Origin: a virus
Length of the DNA: 53,588 nucleotides
Virus record (IMG/VR): IMGVR_UViG_3300014720_004069
Span: 1 to 53,588 of that record
Strand: one strand, 5' to 3'
Position numbers and translations under genes: made by a program. The notes under the pieces are model-generated. The model was not told the DNA's origin, made no database searches, and saw only the letters and a list, made by a program, of their open reading frames with translations. This document shows, one piece after another, positions 7,880 through 16,137 of this stretch (its first letter is position 1; every line of letters starts with the position of its first letter).

Positions 7880-7961
7880 GCCGCTCTGGTGGAACTGGCA
7901 TACACTCCGGATTCAAATCCCGGCGCCGAGAGGCATGTGGGTTCGACTCCCACGGGCGGCA
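7880..7961 (+). tRNA. tRNA-Leu (anticodon CAA)
   Basis: 82 bases without an encoded CCA. The acceptor GCCGCTC pairs with GGGCGGC (one G-U). The D arm is closed by GTG/CAC. The anticodon loop is TTCAAAT with anticodon CAA. A long variable arm GCC-GAGA-GGC marks the class II leucine type, and the T arm is GTGGG-TTCGACT-CCCAC. The anticodon stem has one A-C mismatch next to the loop (A31-C39), so it may be weaker than normal. It reads UUG codons. Confidence 0.88.
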
Positions 7962-7984
7962 CGAAGAAACAACTTCTTCAACAC

Positions 7985-8058
7985 GGAACGGTAGCGCAAT
8001 AGGTTAGAGCCCCTGTCTCATAAACAGGTTTGTGTGGGTTCGAGTCCCACCCGTTCCA
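7985..8058 (+). tRNA. tRNA with CAT anticodon (Met-elongator or Ile2)
   Basis: 74 bases, no encoded CCA. All arms are fully paired: acceptor GGAACGG/CCGTTCC, D arm GCGC/GAGC-like, anticodon stem CCTGT/ACAGG with loop CTCATAA, T arm GTGGG-TTCGAGT-CCCAC. A paired first base (G-C) rules out a bacterial initiator tRNA. A CAU anticodon can be elongator Met, or Ile2 once C34 is converted to lysidine by TilS. The next gene is tilS, 20 bases downstream, which favours Ile2 reading AUA, but the sequence alone does not decide it. Confidence 0.88.
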
Positions 8059-8078
8059 CAAATTCTCTACGAGGCAAC

Positions 8079-8672
8079 ATGCTGAAGTTCATTGGTGAAC
8101 TACCACGTAAGTGCACGATCGCCTTCTCAGGCGGCATCGATTCCGTGGTGATCTCAGATTTTCTGATGAACGGTAAGCGCGATGTTCAACTCGCCTTCTT
8201 TCACCATGGAACGCTGAACTCGCAGCGCGCTGAGGAGTTCGTGGTGAAGTTCGCATCGGAACGTCGAGTTCCCCTGAGGATTGGACGGATTAATTCCGAG
8301 AAATCCCGCGGCCTTTCCCCTGAGGAGTTTTGGAGGAATGAACGGTATACCTTCCTCGATTCCCTGGGAGGTCCTGTGGTGACCGGACACCACCTGGGGG
8401 ACGCGATCGAGACCTGGATCTTCACCTCGCTCCACGGGGAATCGAAGTTGATCCCGTATTCCAGGGGGAACGTGATCCGGCCATTCCTCATCACTCCCAA
8501 GGAGGAGATTCGGGCCTGGGCATCGCGAAGGAACTTGTCCTGGATCGAGGATGAATCCAACACCGATCCGCGTTACATGCGCAACCTCATCCGGATGGAG
8601 ATCGTCCCGCAGGCCCTGAAGGTGAATCCTGGGATTGGAAAGATTCTTCGCAAGAAGTACTTGGCTTCTTGA
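8079..8672 (+). CDS. tilS: tRNA(Ile)-lysidine synthase TilS, short core form
   Basis: 197 residues. The PP-loop ATP-pyrophosphatase motif is SGGIDS (residues 17-22); a GHHLGDAIET block and the TilS-specific DESNTDPRYMRNLIRMEIVP segment follow. TilS attaches lysine to C34 of tRNA-Ile(CAU), changing its reading from AUG to AUA. Cellular TilS proteins are about 320-430 residues, so this one keeps the catalytic core and lacks the usual C-terminal domains. The ATG at 8079 has GAGG 4 bases upstream; an upstream in-frame ATG at 8034 lies inside the tRNA and is rejected. It follows the CAU tRNA on the same transcript. Confidence 0.88.
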   Translation: MLKFIGELPRKCTIAFSGGIDSVVISDFLMNGKRDVQLAFFHHGTLNSQRAEEFVVKFASERRVPLRIGRINSEKSRGLSPEEFWRNERYTFLDSLGGPVVTGHHLGDAIETWIFTSLHGESKLIPYSRGNVIRPFLITPKEEIRAWASRRNLSWIEDESNTDPRYMRNLIRMEIVPQALKVNPGIGKILRKKYLAS

Positions 8673-8723
8673 TCCAAAAATCTCCTCGCTTCGTTGTAGA
8701 ATACTTACAATGTCGAGGTCAAA

Positions 8724-9245
8724 GTGAAGAAAGTAAGACTCAACCTGAAACGCGGTTCCAAACCGTGGTCATTCACGCTCTACGACTCTGCCGAGTCTGC
8801 CTTCTACCTCAAAGACGAACCTCCTTATCCGGACGGGTTCGAAGAAGAGTATAGAAAAATAGTCTCCTTGCGCCCCGGTGACATACTCGAAGTTGAGTGG
8901 GTCGGGTCCGAGTGGGTCTTCGCGGATGAAGGCGAAGATTTTCTCTTCAACCCGATCACATTGTCGTCAACAGATTACGACAAATACGACAAGGTCCGAG
9001 TTGGAAAGATCACCCCAGCCAAAGGCGCCGAGGAGAAGATGGGATACCTCGAGGTATACAGCGGTTGGATCTTTGGCGGGGACATTCCGTGGCGCCCCAA
9101 GGACTCTCGAGACGGTCTTAAAATAACCGAAGTAAAAGACGCCGTTGTATCTAAATTCGATTTCCCGAAGTTATTCTCGGACCCCTCCATGGGCCTCCTG
9201 CAACAGGAGGAAGAGGAACAGCCCCTGTCAGGGGTTCTCAACTAG
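8724..9245 (+). CDS. Uncharacterised acidic protein
   Basis: 173 residues from a GTG with GAGG 5 bases upstream. I do not recognise a family. The protein is beta-rich by pattern, with a basic N-terminus (MKKVRLNLKRGSK), then alternating hydrophobic strands such as GDILEVEWVGSEWVF and KMGYLEVYSGWIFGGDIPW. The acidic tail QQEEEEQPLSGVLN is probably disordered. TAGAAT at 8697-8702 may be a -10 element, but no well-spaced -35 is seen. It meets the HAD gene head-on with a 4-bp overlap. Function unknown. Confidence 0.7.
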   Translation: MKKVRLNLKRGSKPWSFTLYDSAESAFYLKDEPPYPDGFEEEYRKIVSLRPGDILEVEWVGSEWVFADEGEDFLFNPITLSSTDYDKYDKVRVGKITPAKGAEEKMGYLEVYSGWIFGGDIPWRPKDSRDGLKITEVKDAVVSKFDFPKLFSDPSMGLLQQEEEEQPLSGVLN

Positions 9246-9823
9246 ACTTCTTCACGGTGCACGATGTGACGGGAGACGATCTTCACACCTGGGTGTTTAC
9301 CATTGAGGCCCTCCACGGCCTCCACGTTCTTGGGTGAGTCGTCGAAGAACTCGACAAACTTGACACCGTCTTCGACGATTCGACGCTCTATGTAGTCCGC
9401 TTTCTTCTGCGGGTCGGACGATGCGAGCGCGATCACTTCTATCCTCGGTAGTCCTGCGTCCTCGAGGAACTGATACACAGGCGCCTGGGCTGCGCGGGCC
9501 GTGAGGATGACCACCTCGCCGCCCGTCCTCAGGATGTTTCGAAGTATCTTTCCCACCCAGACGATCTCTCGGGGGTCGATCAACTTGGAGAAGTCTGAGT
9601 AGTCGAACTCGTCTCCCGGAAGTGGATCATAGACGGCGTATTCTCCCGGTGTGAGGTCGAACTTCTCTCCCCACTCGTTCGTGACGTGGATCAAAGAACC
9701 TGTCTTCACGAGGGTGTCGTCGAAGTCGAAGACTCGAAGCTTCCTGACTTTGGCGTCCAAAGGTCGTCCCTCGGACAAAACGTCTCTGACGAATTCTCTG
9801 ATGAGGTTCTTAAAGTTTTTCAT
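9242..9823 (-). CDS. HAD-family phosphatase
   Basis: 193 residues from ATG 9823, with AGGG a few bases upstream; a longer frame reaching 9877 would overlap the neighbouring gene and is rejected. Motif I is FDFDDTLV, with the nucleophile and general acid aspartates. Motif II is VILTARA and motif IV is the FFDDSPKN acidic loop; a Lys of motif III lies in the DPQKKADYIERRI stretch. HAD enzymes with this compact cap act on nucleotides, sugar phosphates or RNA/DNA 3'-phosphates. The N-terminus (FKNLIREFVRDVLSEG) is an amphipathic helix of a kind seen on several phage proteins and may be a docking tag. Substrate unknown. Confidence 0.8.
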   Translation of the reverse strand: MKNFKNLIREFVRDVLSEGRPLDAKVRKLRVFDFDDTLVKTGSLIHVTNEWGEKFDLTPGEYAVYDPLPGDEFDYSDFSKLIDPREIVWVGKILRNILRTGGEVVILTARAAQAPVYQFLEDAGLPRIEVIALASSDPQKKADYIERRIVEDGVKFVEFFDDSPKNVEAVEGLNGKHPGVKIVSRHIVHREEV

Positions 9824-9848
9824 CGTGCCCTCCCGATTTGTCGATCGT

Positions 9849-10130
9849 TTAAGAGTCCCAATAGCTGCCCGTCTCAAGAGCGACTATAGTGACGTTGAGC
9901 TGTGACGATAGCCACGTGTAGATGTAACTGTCGTCATCCCCCCAGACGACGTAGTCGGATCCTGACAACACGTGTGCACCGGACTCATAGTCACGAGAGT
10001 CCACACCATTCTCGCCCATTAGTGACCAGTCTATTATCGCTTTTTCTCCGAGATGGACAGAAATTCCTCTGACCACCATGCACTTTGCATTACCAGTTCT
10101 GTAGTTTATGGGTTCTATCTTCGCAAACAT
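9849..10130 (-). CDS. Small uncharacterised phage protein, possibly virion-associated
   Basis: 93 residues. Notable features are a central GEKAIIDWSLMGENG strand-turn, LSGSDYVVWGDDDSYIYTWLSSQL and a Trp-containing end. The pattern resembles small proteins found beside baseplate and tail genes of T4-like marine phages, but I cannot name the family. GAAAGAAG upstream is a plausible weak ribosome site. It is the second-last gene of the minus-strand virion run before the HAD gene. Role unknown. Confidence 0.6.
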   Translation of the reverse strand: MFAKIEPINYRTGNAKCMVVRGISVHLGEKAIIDWSLMGENGVDSRDYESGAHVLSGSDYVVWGDDDSYIYTWLSSQLNVTIVALETGSYWDS

Positions 10131-10207
10131 GAGTCTTCTTTCTAACGATGATTAACTATTTGAATTGATAATTGAAATATAATTAGCCTTTCTTCTGTCA
10201 TAATAAT

Positions 10208-10441
10208 CTACAATAATTGACCTTCGGACTTTTTCCTCATTAATACCCTGTTTTTCATCTCTTCGATTCCGATAGAGACGACGTTGACCACGCTCAAATC
10301 AAGAGGTCCCGTCAATTGAAGTTCTGAGGGTGTTCCTTGGATACCTACCTGGCAGTCTGACGCGACAATTGTTCTCTTTGGTTTTCCATTCTCGTAGACG
10401 TATACAATTGACTCAATTTCTTTTTTTTTCGAGATTGCCAT
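10208..10441 (-). CDS. Small uncharacterised protein at the end of the virion operon
   Basis: 77 residues, starting MAISKKKEIESIVYVYENGKP. A basic N-terminus is followed by beta-like segments; LTGPLDLSVVNVVSIG resembles short fibre or adaptor strands. No clear Shine-Dalgarno sequence is visible, so translation may rely on the upstream genes. The 76-base gap before the next gene (10131-10207) is AT-rich and I see no gene in it. Function unknown. Confidence 0.5.
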   Translation of the reverse strand: MAISKKKEIESIVYVYENGKPKRTIVASDCQVGIQGTPSELQLTGPLDLSVVNVVSIGIEEMKNRVLMRKKSEGQLL

Positions 10442-10466
10442 TGAGATAACTTTGCTTTGGTGACTG

Positions 10467-13070
10467 TCAAGAACTTAGACCTAGTTGCTGAGTTGTAGCA
10501 CTCACCGATTCAGTGTCTACGAACGACCTTCTATTTATCCCCCTCATCTCTTCTACAGTCCTGTGTTTCGGAACTAAATCGAAATATGGCAGTGATGAAG
10601 TCACTTCAAAGCTCAAGTTTTGAGAAGTCGTCTCGAAAGGTGGGACGACCTGCGTGGCAATTGTTCCTACACCCCTCTGTGTTATGATCGCTGTCTTCCT
10701 GACGAATTTGACTTCTACGACGGACTCGAGGAGACCAGATTCACTTACGTTCTGTTTCGGAAGAGTGGTTGTCAAGTCTTTGTTGAATCCTTCTTCCGAT
10801 ATCGCGTCGAAGTCCATCGGAGACGTGTTGACTTTCACAAACTTTGTGTATTGTCTCTGCTCGAGCATGTCTCTAAACTGTCCGTACTTGCCTCTCCTGA
10901 ATATAACCTTAGTGTGTTGAGGCATGCCATTGACTAGTCCGTACTTCCATCCTCTGATCACAGGAGATACTCCAAACACATATGAGCTGTACATGTCTGA
11001 TGTTCCTGACAGATGTAGACTTGCAACAGTCGGATTAACAGACCATGGACCGTCATTGAGTGCAGTCGATCTAAAGGTGGGATCGATCCTTCTATCTGTT
11101 AATTTGGCAGAATAGTCAGGAAGATTGTTGCTCCCTATCATTTGGCTTTTCTCAATATCGGCGAATGTATAGAATTTTAAGTTATTGATGGCAGCGAAAG
11201 AGGGATTTGTAGTAGTGCTTGATCCGCTACTGTATTGCCAAGATATCTGCCACCTACCTGGTGGTAGAGGATAGTTTTTGTTATAGATGGACCCTGTCAA
11301 AAAACCATCTTCCATGAAATCGTAAGTTTCCATGGCAACTAGTCCTCCGCCTGTTCCGCTTATCTGTTCTATGAAGATCATCGGAAAACCTGCCGATATT
11401 GTCGAAGGTACACCTGGTACGGCCGTAAAGACTACCGTTAATTTGTCAGAAGTAGCCGCACATATGGCCCTGTCGTAGCTAAAAGACCACGGATAAGAAG
11501 ATGTTATGTCCAAAAAAAACTGAGAGAATTCTGACGACCCTAGAGCTCCTGAAGGTATTTCAGAAGGACCGTTCAAGTACTTACTTGTAGCTGACACAAG
11601 TGCTTTAAAGTCCGTAGATCCTGACACCCATTTTATTCCCTTTGACGTGCTGTCGGGTTTTGATCCTGACTTAAAGAAGTAAATGTTTCTATCTGACGAA
11701 GTTGTGGGTACTAATTCGTCATCTCTAGTACTGACTCTCCACGGTCTTAGTGTGTCTGAAATGCTTGAAAATGCCTGCCAGTTTAGCTCGATGTATTGGT
11801 CTTTGTAATTCGGTATTCCATATGTGTCTGTACCGTCAGAATAATCTTCAAAAGACTCGTTGTATGCAAGTCTCTTTTTCGTTGCATCATAGGTTCTTCT
11901 ACCGTACGTTACATTATTCAGGTCTCCAAATCCGAACAAGAATTTTACTAAATCAGACGTGTACATAGAGCCAGTGACGTATTCGAGTCCGGGATCAGGA
12001 GCAGAATAGGGTGCCAGGTAGTCTACATGTGTGATTTTCTTCGATAAGTTTACATCGGACGAAAATAAAAGCGAATATCCTGTTTCCCTCTCAAGTGACT
12101 TATCGGCATATTCACCCACATTTATTGCAACTGTGCCATAACCTCCGTCGAGGAGTGTTTTTTGCCTGAGTCCGTTTATGAAGTTGTCAGCTGAAGTCTT
12201 CTTTTCTAGTAAACCTGGGACGATCGGAATGAAAGAATTTATGATTTTTTGCGGCGAGTTTCTTAAGTTGCTTAGAGAAATGTCGTCTCTTACTGAACTG
12301 GGGATGTCGGTGTCGTATGTCTTGTCAGTGACAGGAAAGCCAAAAAATCCTCCAGAAGCTGTCACTGTATTCAGCAACAGATCGTCTTTTTTTGGTGAGT
12401 CCCAGTTCAAAGTAAGAGTTCTGCTTCCTAGACCCAGTTGACCTTCTACCGACACAAGTCTTTGGACCTCAGAATACCTACTTTCATACGGAAATGATCT
12501 AGTCCAACCATTGAAGACAGTAGGATCTTTTAAGAATCCATCTGAAGACCGGTCTACTTCGATGGAATCAAATAACAAATAGCCCACACTGCTTGTTGTG
12601 ACGTTGACATAAGGACTAAAAGCATTGACTTTATTCTCTATAGACCATATCTGTGATTCATTTCTCTTCAATATAGACGACATGTCGGGAAGACATGAGT
12701 CGTAATATCTCTCATTGTTGTCGTGACATTGGAGAATTCTGTAGGCAGTCCTCGAGACTTGCGAATTCAAAGGTTTTAGTCTAAAAGACAGACTCGGATT
12801 CTTGTTGACAGCTTCTGAACCGTATGTAGAGTTGAGAGGTTGTTGATTAGCAGCATAGAATTTGCTAAAGTACCTACCACGAGACCCAGTAGTAAAAGTT
12901 ACTTTAGAACCTCTTCCTACGATCTTATTTAGGAGAGAACCGGTGACGTAATCGTCCTGGGTGGATCCGTAGTACGAAGCCTCGTAGAAGATATCGAACT
13001 GATCTAGGACGGGATCGTTTCCGATGACGTCCGCCAAGGAGTTTGTGTATACAGATTCGTATATGCTCAT
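10467..13070 (-). CDS. Large virion structural protein, probably baseplate or peripheral tail
   Basis: 867 residues, rich in Ser, Thr, Asn and aromatic residues with many TGS turns, typical of extended beta-structured phage virion proteins. It begins MSIYESVYTNSLADVIGN. Near the C-terminus PVIRGWKYGL and a FRRGKYGQFRDMLEQRQY helix stand out, a pattern I associate with large structural proteins of marine myoviruses. It overlaps the upstream gene by 4 bp, so the three genes covering 10467-16128 are translationally linked. It is the last large product of the run starting with the gp25-like gene. No enzymatic motif is seen. Confidence 0.7.
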   Translation of the reverse strand: MSIYESVYTNSLADVIGNDPVLDQFDIFYEASYYGSTQDDYVTGSLLNKIVGRGSKVTFTTGSRGRYFSKFYAANQQPLNSTYGSEAVNKNPSLSFRLKPLNSQVSRTAYRILQCHDNNERYYDSCLPDMSSILKRNESQIWSIENKVNAFSPYVNVTTSSVGYLLFDSIEVDRSSDGFLKDPTVFNGWTRSFPYESRYSEVQRLVSVEGQLGLGSRTLTLNWDSPKKDDLLLNTVTASGGFFGFPVTDKTYDTDIPSSVRDDISLSNLRNSPQKIINSFIPIVPGLLEKKTSADNFINGLRQKTLLDGGYGTVAINVGEYADKSLERETGYSLLFSSDVNLSKKITHVDYLAPYSAPDPGLEYVTGSMYTSDLVKFLFGFGDLNNVTYGRRTYDATKKRLAYNESFEDYSDGTDTYGIPNYKDQYIELNWQAFSSISDTLRPWRVSTRDDELVPTTSSDRNIYFFKSGSKPDSTSKGIKWVSGSTDFKALVSATSKYLNGPSEIPSGALGSSEFSQFFLDITSSYPWSFSYDRAICAATSDKLTVVFTAVPGVPSTISAGFPMIFIEQISGTGGGLVAMETYDFMEDGFLTGSIYNKNYPLPPGRWQISWQYSSGSSTTTNPSFAAINNLKFYTFADIEKSQMIGSNNLPDYSAKLTDRRIDPTFRSTALNDGPWSVNPTVASLHLSGTSDMYSSYVFGVSPVIRGWKYGLVNGMPQHTKVIFRRGKYGQFRDMLEQRQYTKFVKVNTSPMDFDAISEEGFNKDLTTTLPKQNVSESGLLESVVEVKFVRKTAIITQRGVGTIATQVVPPFETTSQNLSFEVTSSLPYFDLVPKHRTVEEMRGINRRSFVDTESVSATTQQLGLSS

Positions 13071-14773
13071 GGGATGTAACTGTTTCCTGCTCTTACATAT
13101 GATCCGTACAAAGTTATGTTTATGGATCCTGTACTGAGCTGAACGTCGTGTCCTTGAAGTCCTCTCATGTCGTTATAGAAAGAAGAAGATATGAAGGATG
13201 GGATGCCGTATATGTCTGCATTTGGATCTGCTACTGTGTCAACATCAATCTTAAATGATCTAAAAGAAGGTCTATTTTTTGAGACATAAAGAATTAGTTT
13301 CTCTCCCGGGTAGAGGAGATAGGGAGAAGACTTGCTGGCTCCTAGGAAGATGTCCGATACGAAGTAGAAACTTAGAGGATTAGTAAAGAAGTTTCTCGTG
13401 TCCAGCTGAAGACTTTGCGTGACGTAATCGATCAAGGCTTGTCTATCTAGAACATTCTCTATGTAGAACGGATTTCTCATGGCTCCATCAAGTCTAAAGG
13501 ATCCTGTGTTGGCCATCGTGTATTCTCCGCCAAATATAGAGCCACCACTAGGAGAGAAACCTGTCATTCCTCTTCCAAAAGAGTCAACGCCTATGAGGCC
13601 TACTTGATCACTTATGCTATCGTTGCCTGATTTGAAAAATTCTTCACTGAATTTTCTCGTGACCAAGTTTTTAAATTTCTGCTGGGGGCTCACGATGAAA
13701 GAAATAAATCCTCCCGCATAGTCTATTAATTTGCAGCCGTTAGTGATTGAAGCCGTTGATTTTATTTTTATGCTTCCCGTATGAAATCTTGTTAATCCGG
13801 AGTAGCTTGCTGAGACTACAGAGTCATAACTACCTGTGTTGAGTCCGACTGTGTTCGCGTACCAGTAATCTGTGCTGTTGTATCCATCAAATATTTTATT
13901 TAATTTTATTTCAAAAGTTGTGTCTTCTTCGTGCGTGATGACACCTTTGCTAATCATATCTCTAATTTTTCCTGTTCCATAGTTCTTCTGGGACATTAAC
14001 GTCACTGTTAGAGCTGGTCCTCCTTGATCATACAGAGAAAAGATGTTCACAGCATTGTTCATTCCTGATGAACCGTTAAGTGTGTAGTCACCAAGTGAAG
14101 AAGTCGCGGTGCATAGAGTAGACTTGTCATAAAACCATCCGCTTCCAAAGCAAAATGGTATTTCTACCACGACTTTTTCAATTAAGAAAGGGTATTCGTT
14201 ATTTGCGCTAAAAGTCTCACTAGGAGAAGCATCGAACTTCGAAGATCTCTGAGCACTCAAAGAATAGTTCTGTGAAGAAATTTCTCCTTGTTTGTCGAGA
14301 TTAAAATTTTCTCCGCCGAGATTAAAATTTTCTTCCAATAATTTTTGAGTGGGGGTGTTGTCCTGCTCAGGAATTCTGTAGACGCTTAAGTCTCCTATTG
14401 AAAGATTTTGACCTCTAAAGTCGTGCATTAAATGATCTTCCACAAAAAAAGAACCATTCGCAAGACTTGAAGTCTTACCACCAGTATTCACACTAAAATT
14501 TTTGAAAGGACTTAGGCTTCCTGTAAAGTTTATTAGACTCGTCGGCAACGCCCAGGTTCCAGTCGACGAGTTAAAATAGTAAATACTGCTGCTGTTATGA
14601 ATCATTGAAGTCTTAGAACTGACCGGGAATGTCAGTCTTATTACTTCTTTGTTTCTAAGTGAATTCGAGAATGTCTTTATGCTGTCTCCAACCGACGCAT
14701 TCGAGCCTGACGCATAGAATGCGTCGTTTAAGTCTTGATCATGTAGACCATCTTCTACGAAAGATCTCGTCAT
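13067..14773 (-). CDS. Virion structural protein
   Basis: 568 residues with the same Ser/Thr/Asn-rich composition and frequent TGS and SGS turns as its neighbours. An N-terminal MTRSFVEDGLHDQDLNDAF segment precedes beta-rich stretches; the C-terminal part (LYPGEKLILYVSKNRPSF and the following SSFYNDMRGLQGHDVQL) looks like a compact sandwich domain. No catalytic motif. ATGA-type overlaps join it to both neighbours. Position after the gp6- and gp7-like genes suggests a baseplate periphery or short-fibre attachment role. Confidence 0.65.
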   Translation of the reverse strand: MTRSFVEDGLHDQDLNDAFYASGSNASVGDSIKTFSNSLRNKEVIRLTFPVSSKTSMIHNSSSIYYFNSSTGTWALPTSLINFTGSLSPFKNFSVNTGGKTSSLANGSFFVEDHLMHDFRGQNLSIGDLSVYRIPEQDNTPTQKLLEENFNLGGENFNLDKQGEISSQNYSLSAQRSSKFDASPSETFSANNEYPFLIEKVVVEIPFCFGSGWFYDKSTLCTATSSLGDYTLNGSSGMNNAVNIFSLYDQGGPALTVTLMSQKNYGTGKIRDMISKGVITHEEDTTFEIKLNKIFDGYNSTDYWYANTVGLNTGSYDSVVSASYSGLTRFHTGSIKIKSTASITNGCKLIDYAGGFISFIVSPQQKFKNLVTRKFSEEFFKSGNDSISDQVGLIGVDSFGRGMTGFSPSGGSIFGGEYTMANTGSFRLDGAMRNPFYIENVLDRQALIDYVTQSLQLDTRNFFTNPLSFYFVSDIFLGASKSSPYLLYPGEKLILYVSKNRPSFRSFKIDVDTVADPNADIYGIPSFISSSFYNDMRGLQGHDVQLSTGSINITLYGSYVRAGNSYIP

Positions 14774-16128
14774 AGTGTTCCTAGCCTTCTCTTTGAGCTC
14801 AAGATGCTGTCGCTCAGAGGAGTCTCGTAGAGACCCGATTTCACGCCTCTCGTTACTTTTATGCTTCCATTCTTAAAAAGTTCACTCTTTACCGTGCTGT
14901 TTAGCTGAAGACTTGAAGTCAGTTCCAGAGGTATCATCACAGGATATTCTACAGTCTGGAAGTTGCTACCTGAACGAAATAGTACTGTATTGTTGTCGTT
15001 GAATTTTGCGTCGGTCCTCATGTAACTCTCAGACTCCCTCAAGTCAAGCATCGTCTTTCTGTGTCTTCTATTGTCTCTGTTTTTCGAGTTCCACATGGAG
15101 TTTCTATAGGTCACAGAGTCAACACCTTGCTCTATGAACTCACAGTCAAATCCCGCCGTCGCTGACTTTTTCTCTTGGGTGACGTAGTTCTCGGAAAACC
15201 TCGACGCCGTCATGGACATCAGAGCTGCAGTCATCATCGATCCATAAGATGCACTTGGCTCTAAGTTTCTTGGGTAAATAAAGTCCTTGAAAGGCTTTAA
15301 GAAGTTCTCCTCCAAGTTGAAATAACCGTCTGGTGGTCCTACAGGCACAGATCCAGATCCCGACGTTCCTGTGGAAATTTTTCTTACGTCGGACGCGTCC
15401 AAGAAGAAAGCAGAATTTCTGTCGGTGTCGTAGACGAATACAGACTCTACTGAATCGCTCGATAGCCTCCAATTCGTGTTGCCGTTTCCAAACTGACCTT
15501 TGGTAGAATGAGGCTCGAAGGGAAAGTAGAGAGAGAAATTTGCTACTACAGGTCTTATGGAGAAAGGCTCTATGATTCCATTTAGAACTTCGTTCTCACG
15601 TTGATTGACGTCAGAAGTCACTATGGGATACTGAAAATTGTTCGACCCAGAAGACTTTTGAATGTATGCTATCGGGTCGAATACGTCTAGCTCGTAGTAC
15701 GCGGCCGAAGCCGTGATAGGCATGCTATTGACGCCAAAGAAAGTATTCTCATACAAGTGACCTGCTGTTCCTGCTGTAAACTTTGCAAGTCCTGCAGTCC
15801 AGTGCTTGTTTTGTGTTATTTCTATTCCATTCTTGTAAGCGTCTATGCTTGAAGAAGAAAAGTAGTCAACGTTTGGTGAGAGTATCTTTCTCTGATTTCC
15901 TGACGGGTCTGTGTCTATTGAGCTAACTGCGTATACAGATGAGTTTGCAGAAGATTTATTTCTAAATGAGCTTTTGATAGCAAATAAGTTTATTGCTTGC
16001 GAGCCAGATGCGGCGGCCTCAAACCTGTCTTCGAAAGAGCTTTCATTACTCTTTTTGATTTGGTACGACGTGTTGTAGTAATTGTCGTCACCCTGTATCG
16101 TTATTACACTGATGGTATTGTTGGGCAT
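14770..16128 (-). CDS. Virion structural protein
   Basis: 452 residues, starting MPNNTISVITIQGDDNYYN. Composition and TGS/SGS turns match the two downstream genes, hinting that the trio assembles together. A run near residues 285-330 (FIYPRNLEPSASYGSMMTAA and the following helix) may be helical. It starts 9 bases after the stop of the 1165-residue protein. No enzymatic motif and no assigned family. Confidence 0.65.
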   Translation of the reverse strand: MPNNTISVITIQGDDNYYNTSYQIKKSNESSFEDRFEAAASGSQAINLFAIKSSFRNKSSANSSVYAVSSIDTDPSGNQRKILSPNVDYFSSSSIDAYKNGIEITQNKHWTAGLAKFTAGTAGHLYENTFFGVNSMPITASAAYYELDVFDPIAYIQKSSGSNNFQYPIVTSDVNQRENEVLNGIIEPFSIRPVVANFSLYFPFEPHSTKGQFGNGNTNWRLSSDSVESVFVYDTDRNSAFFLDASDVRKISTGTSGSGSVPVGPPDGYFNLEENFLKPFKDFIYPRNLEPSASYGSMMTAALMSMTASRFSENYVTQEKKSATAGFDCEFIEQGVDSVTYRNSMWNSKNRDNRRHRKTMLDLRESESYMRTDAKFNDNNTVLFRSGSNFQTVEYPVMIPLELTSSLQLNSTVKSELFKNGSIKVTRGVKSGLYETPLSDSILSSKRRLGTL

Positions 16129-16137
16129 GGCTCTAGC

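Noticed and set aside
7985-8058. Initiator tRNA-fMet
   Set aside because: The first acceptor pair is G-C, whereas bacterial initiators have an unpaired first position.
8034-8078. ATG at 8034 as the tilS start
   Set aside because: It lies inside the CAU tRNA; the ATG at 8079 has its own ribosome site and starts at the family N-terminus.
9824-9877. Longer N-terminus of the HAD protein
   Set aside because: It would overlap the neighbouring gene and lacks a ribosome site, while ATG 9823 has AGGG upstream.
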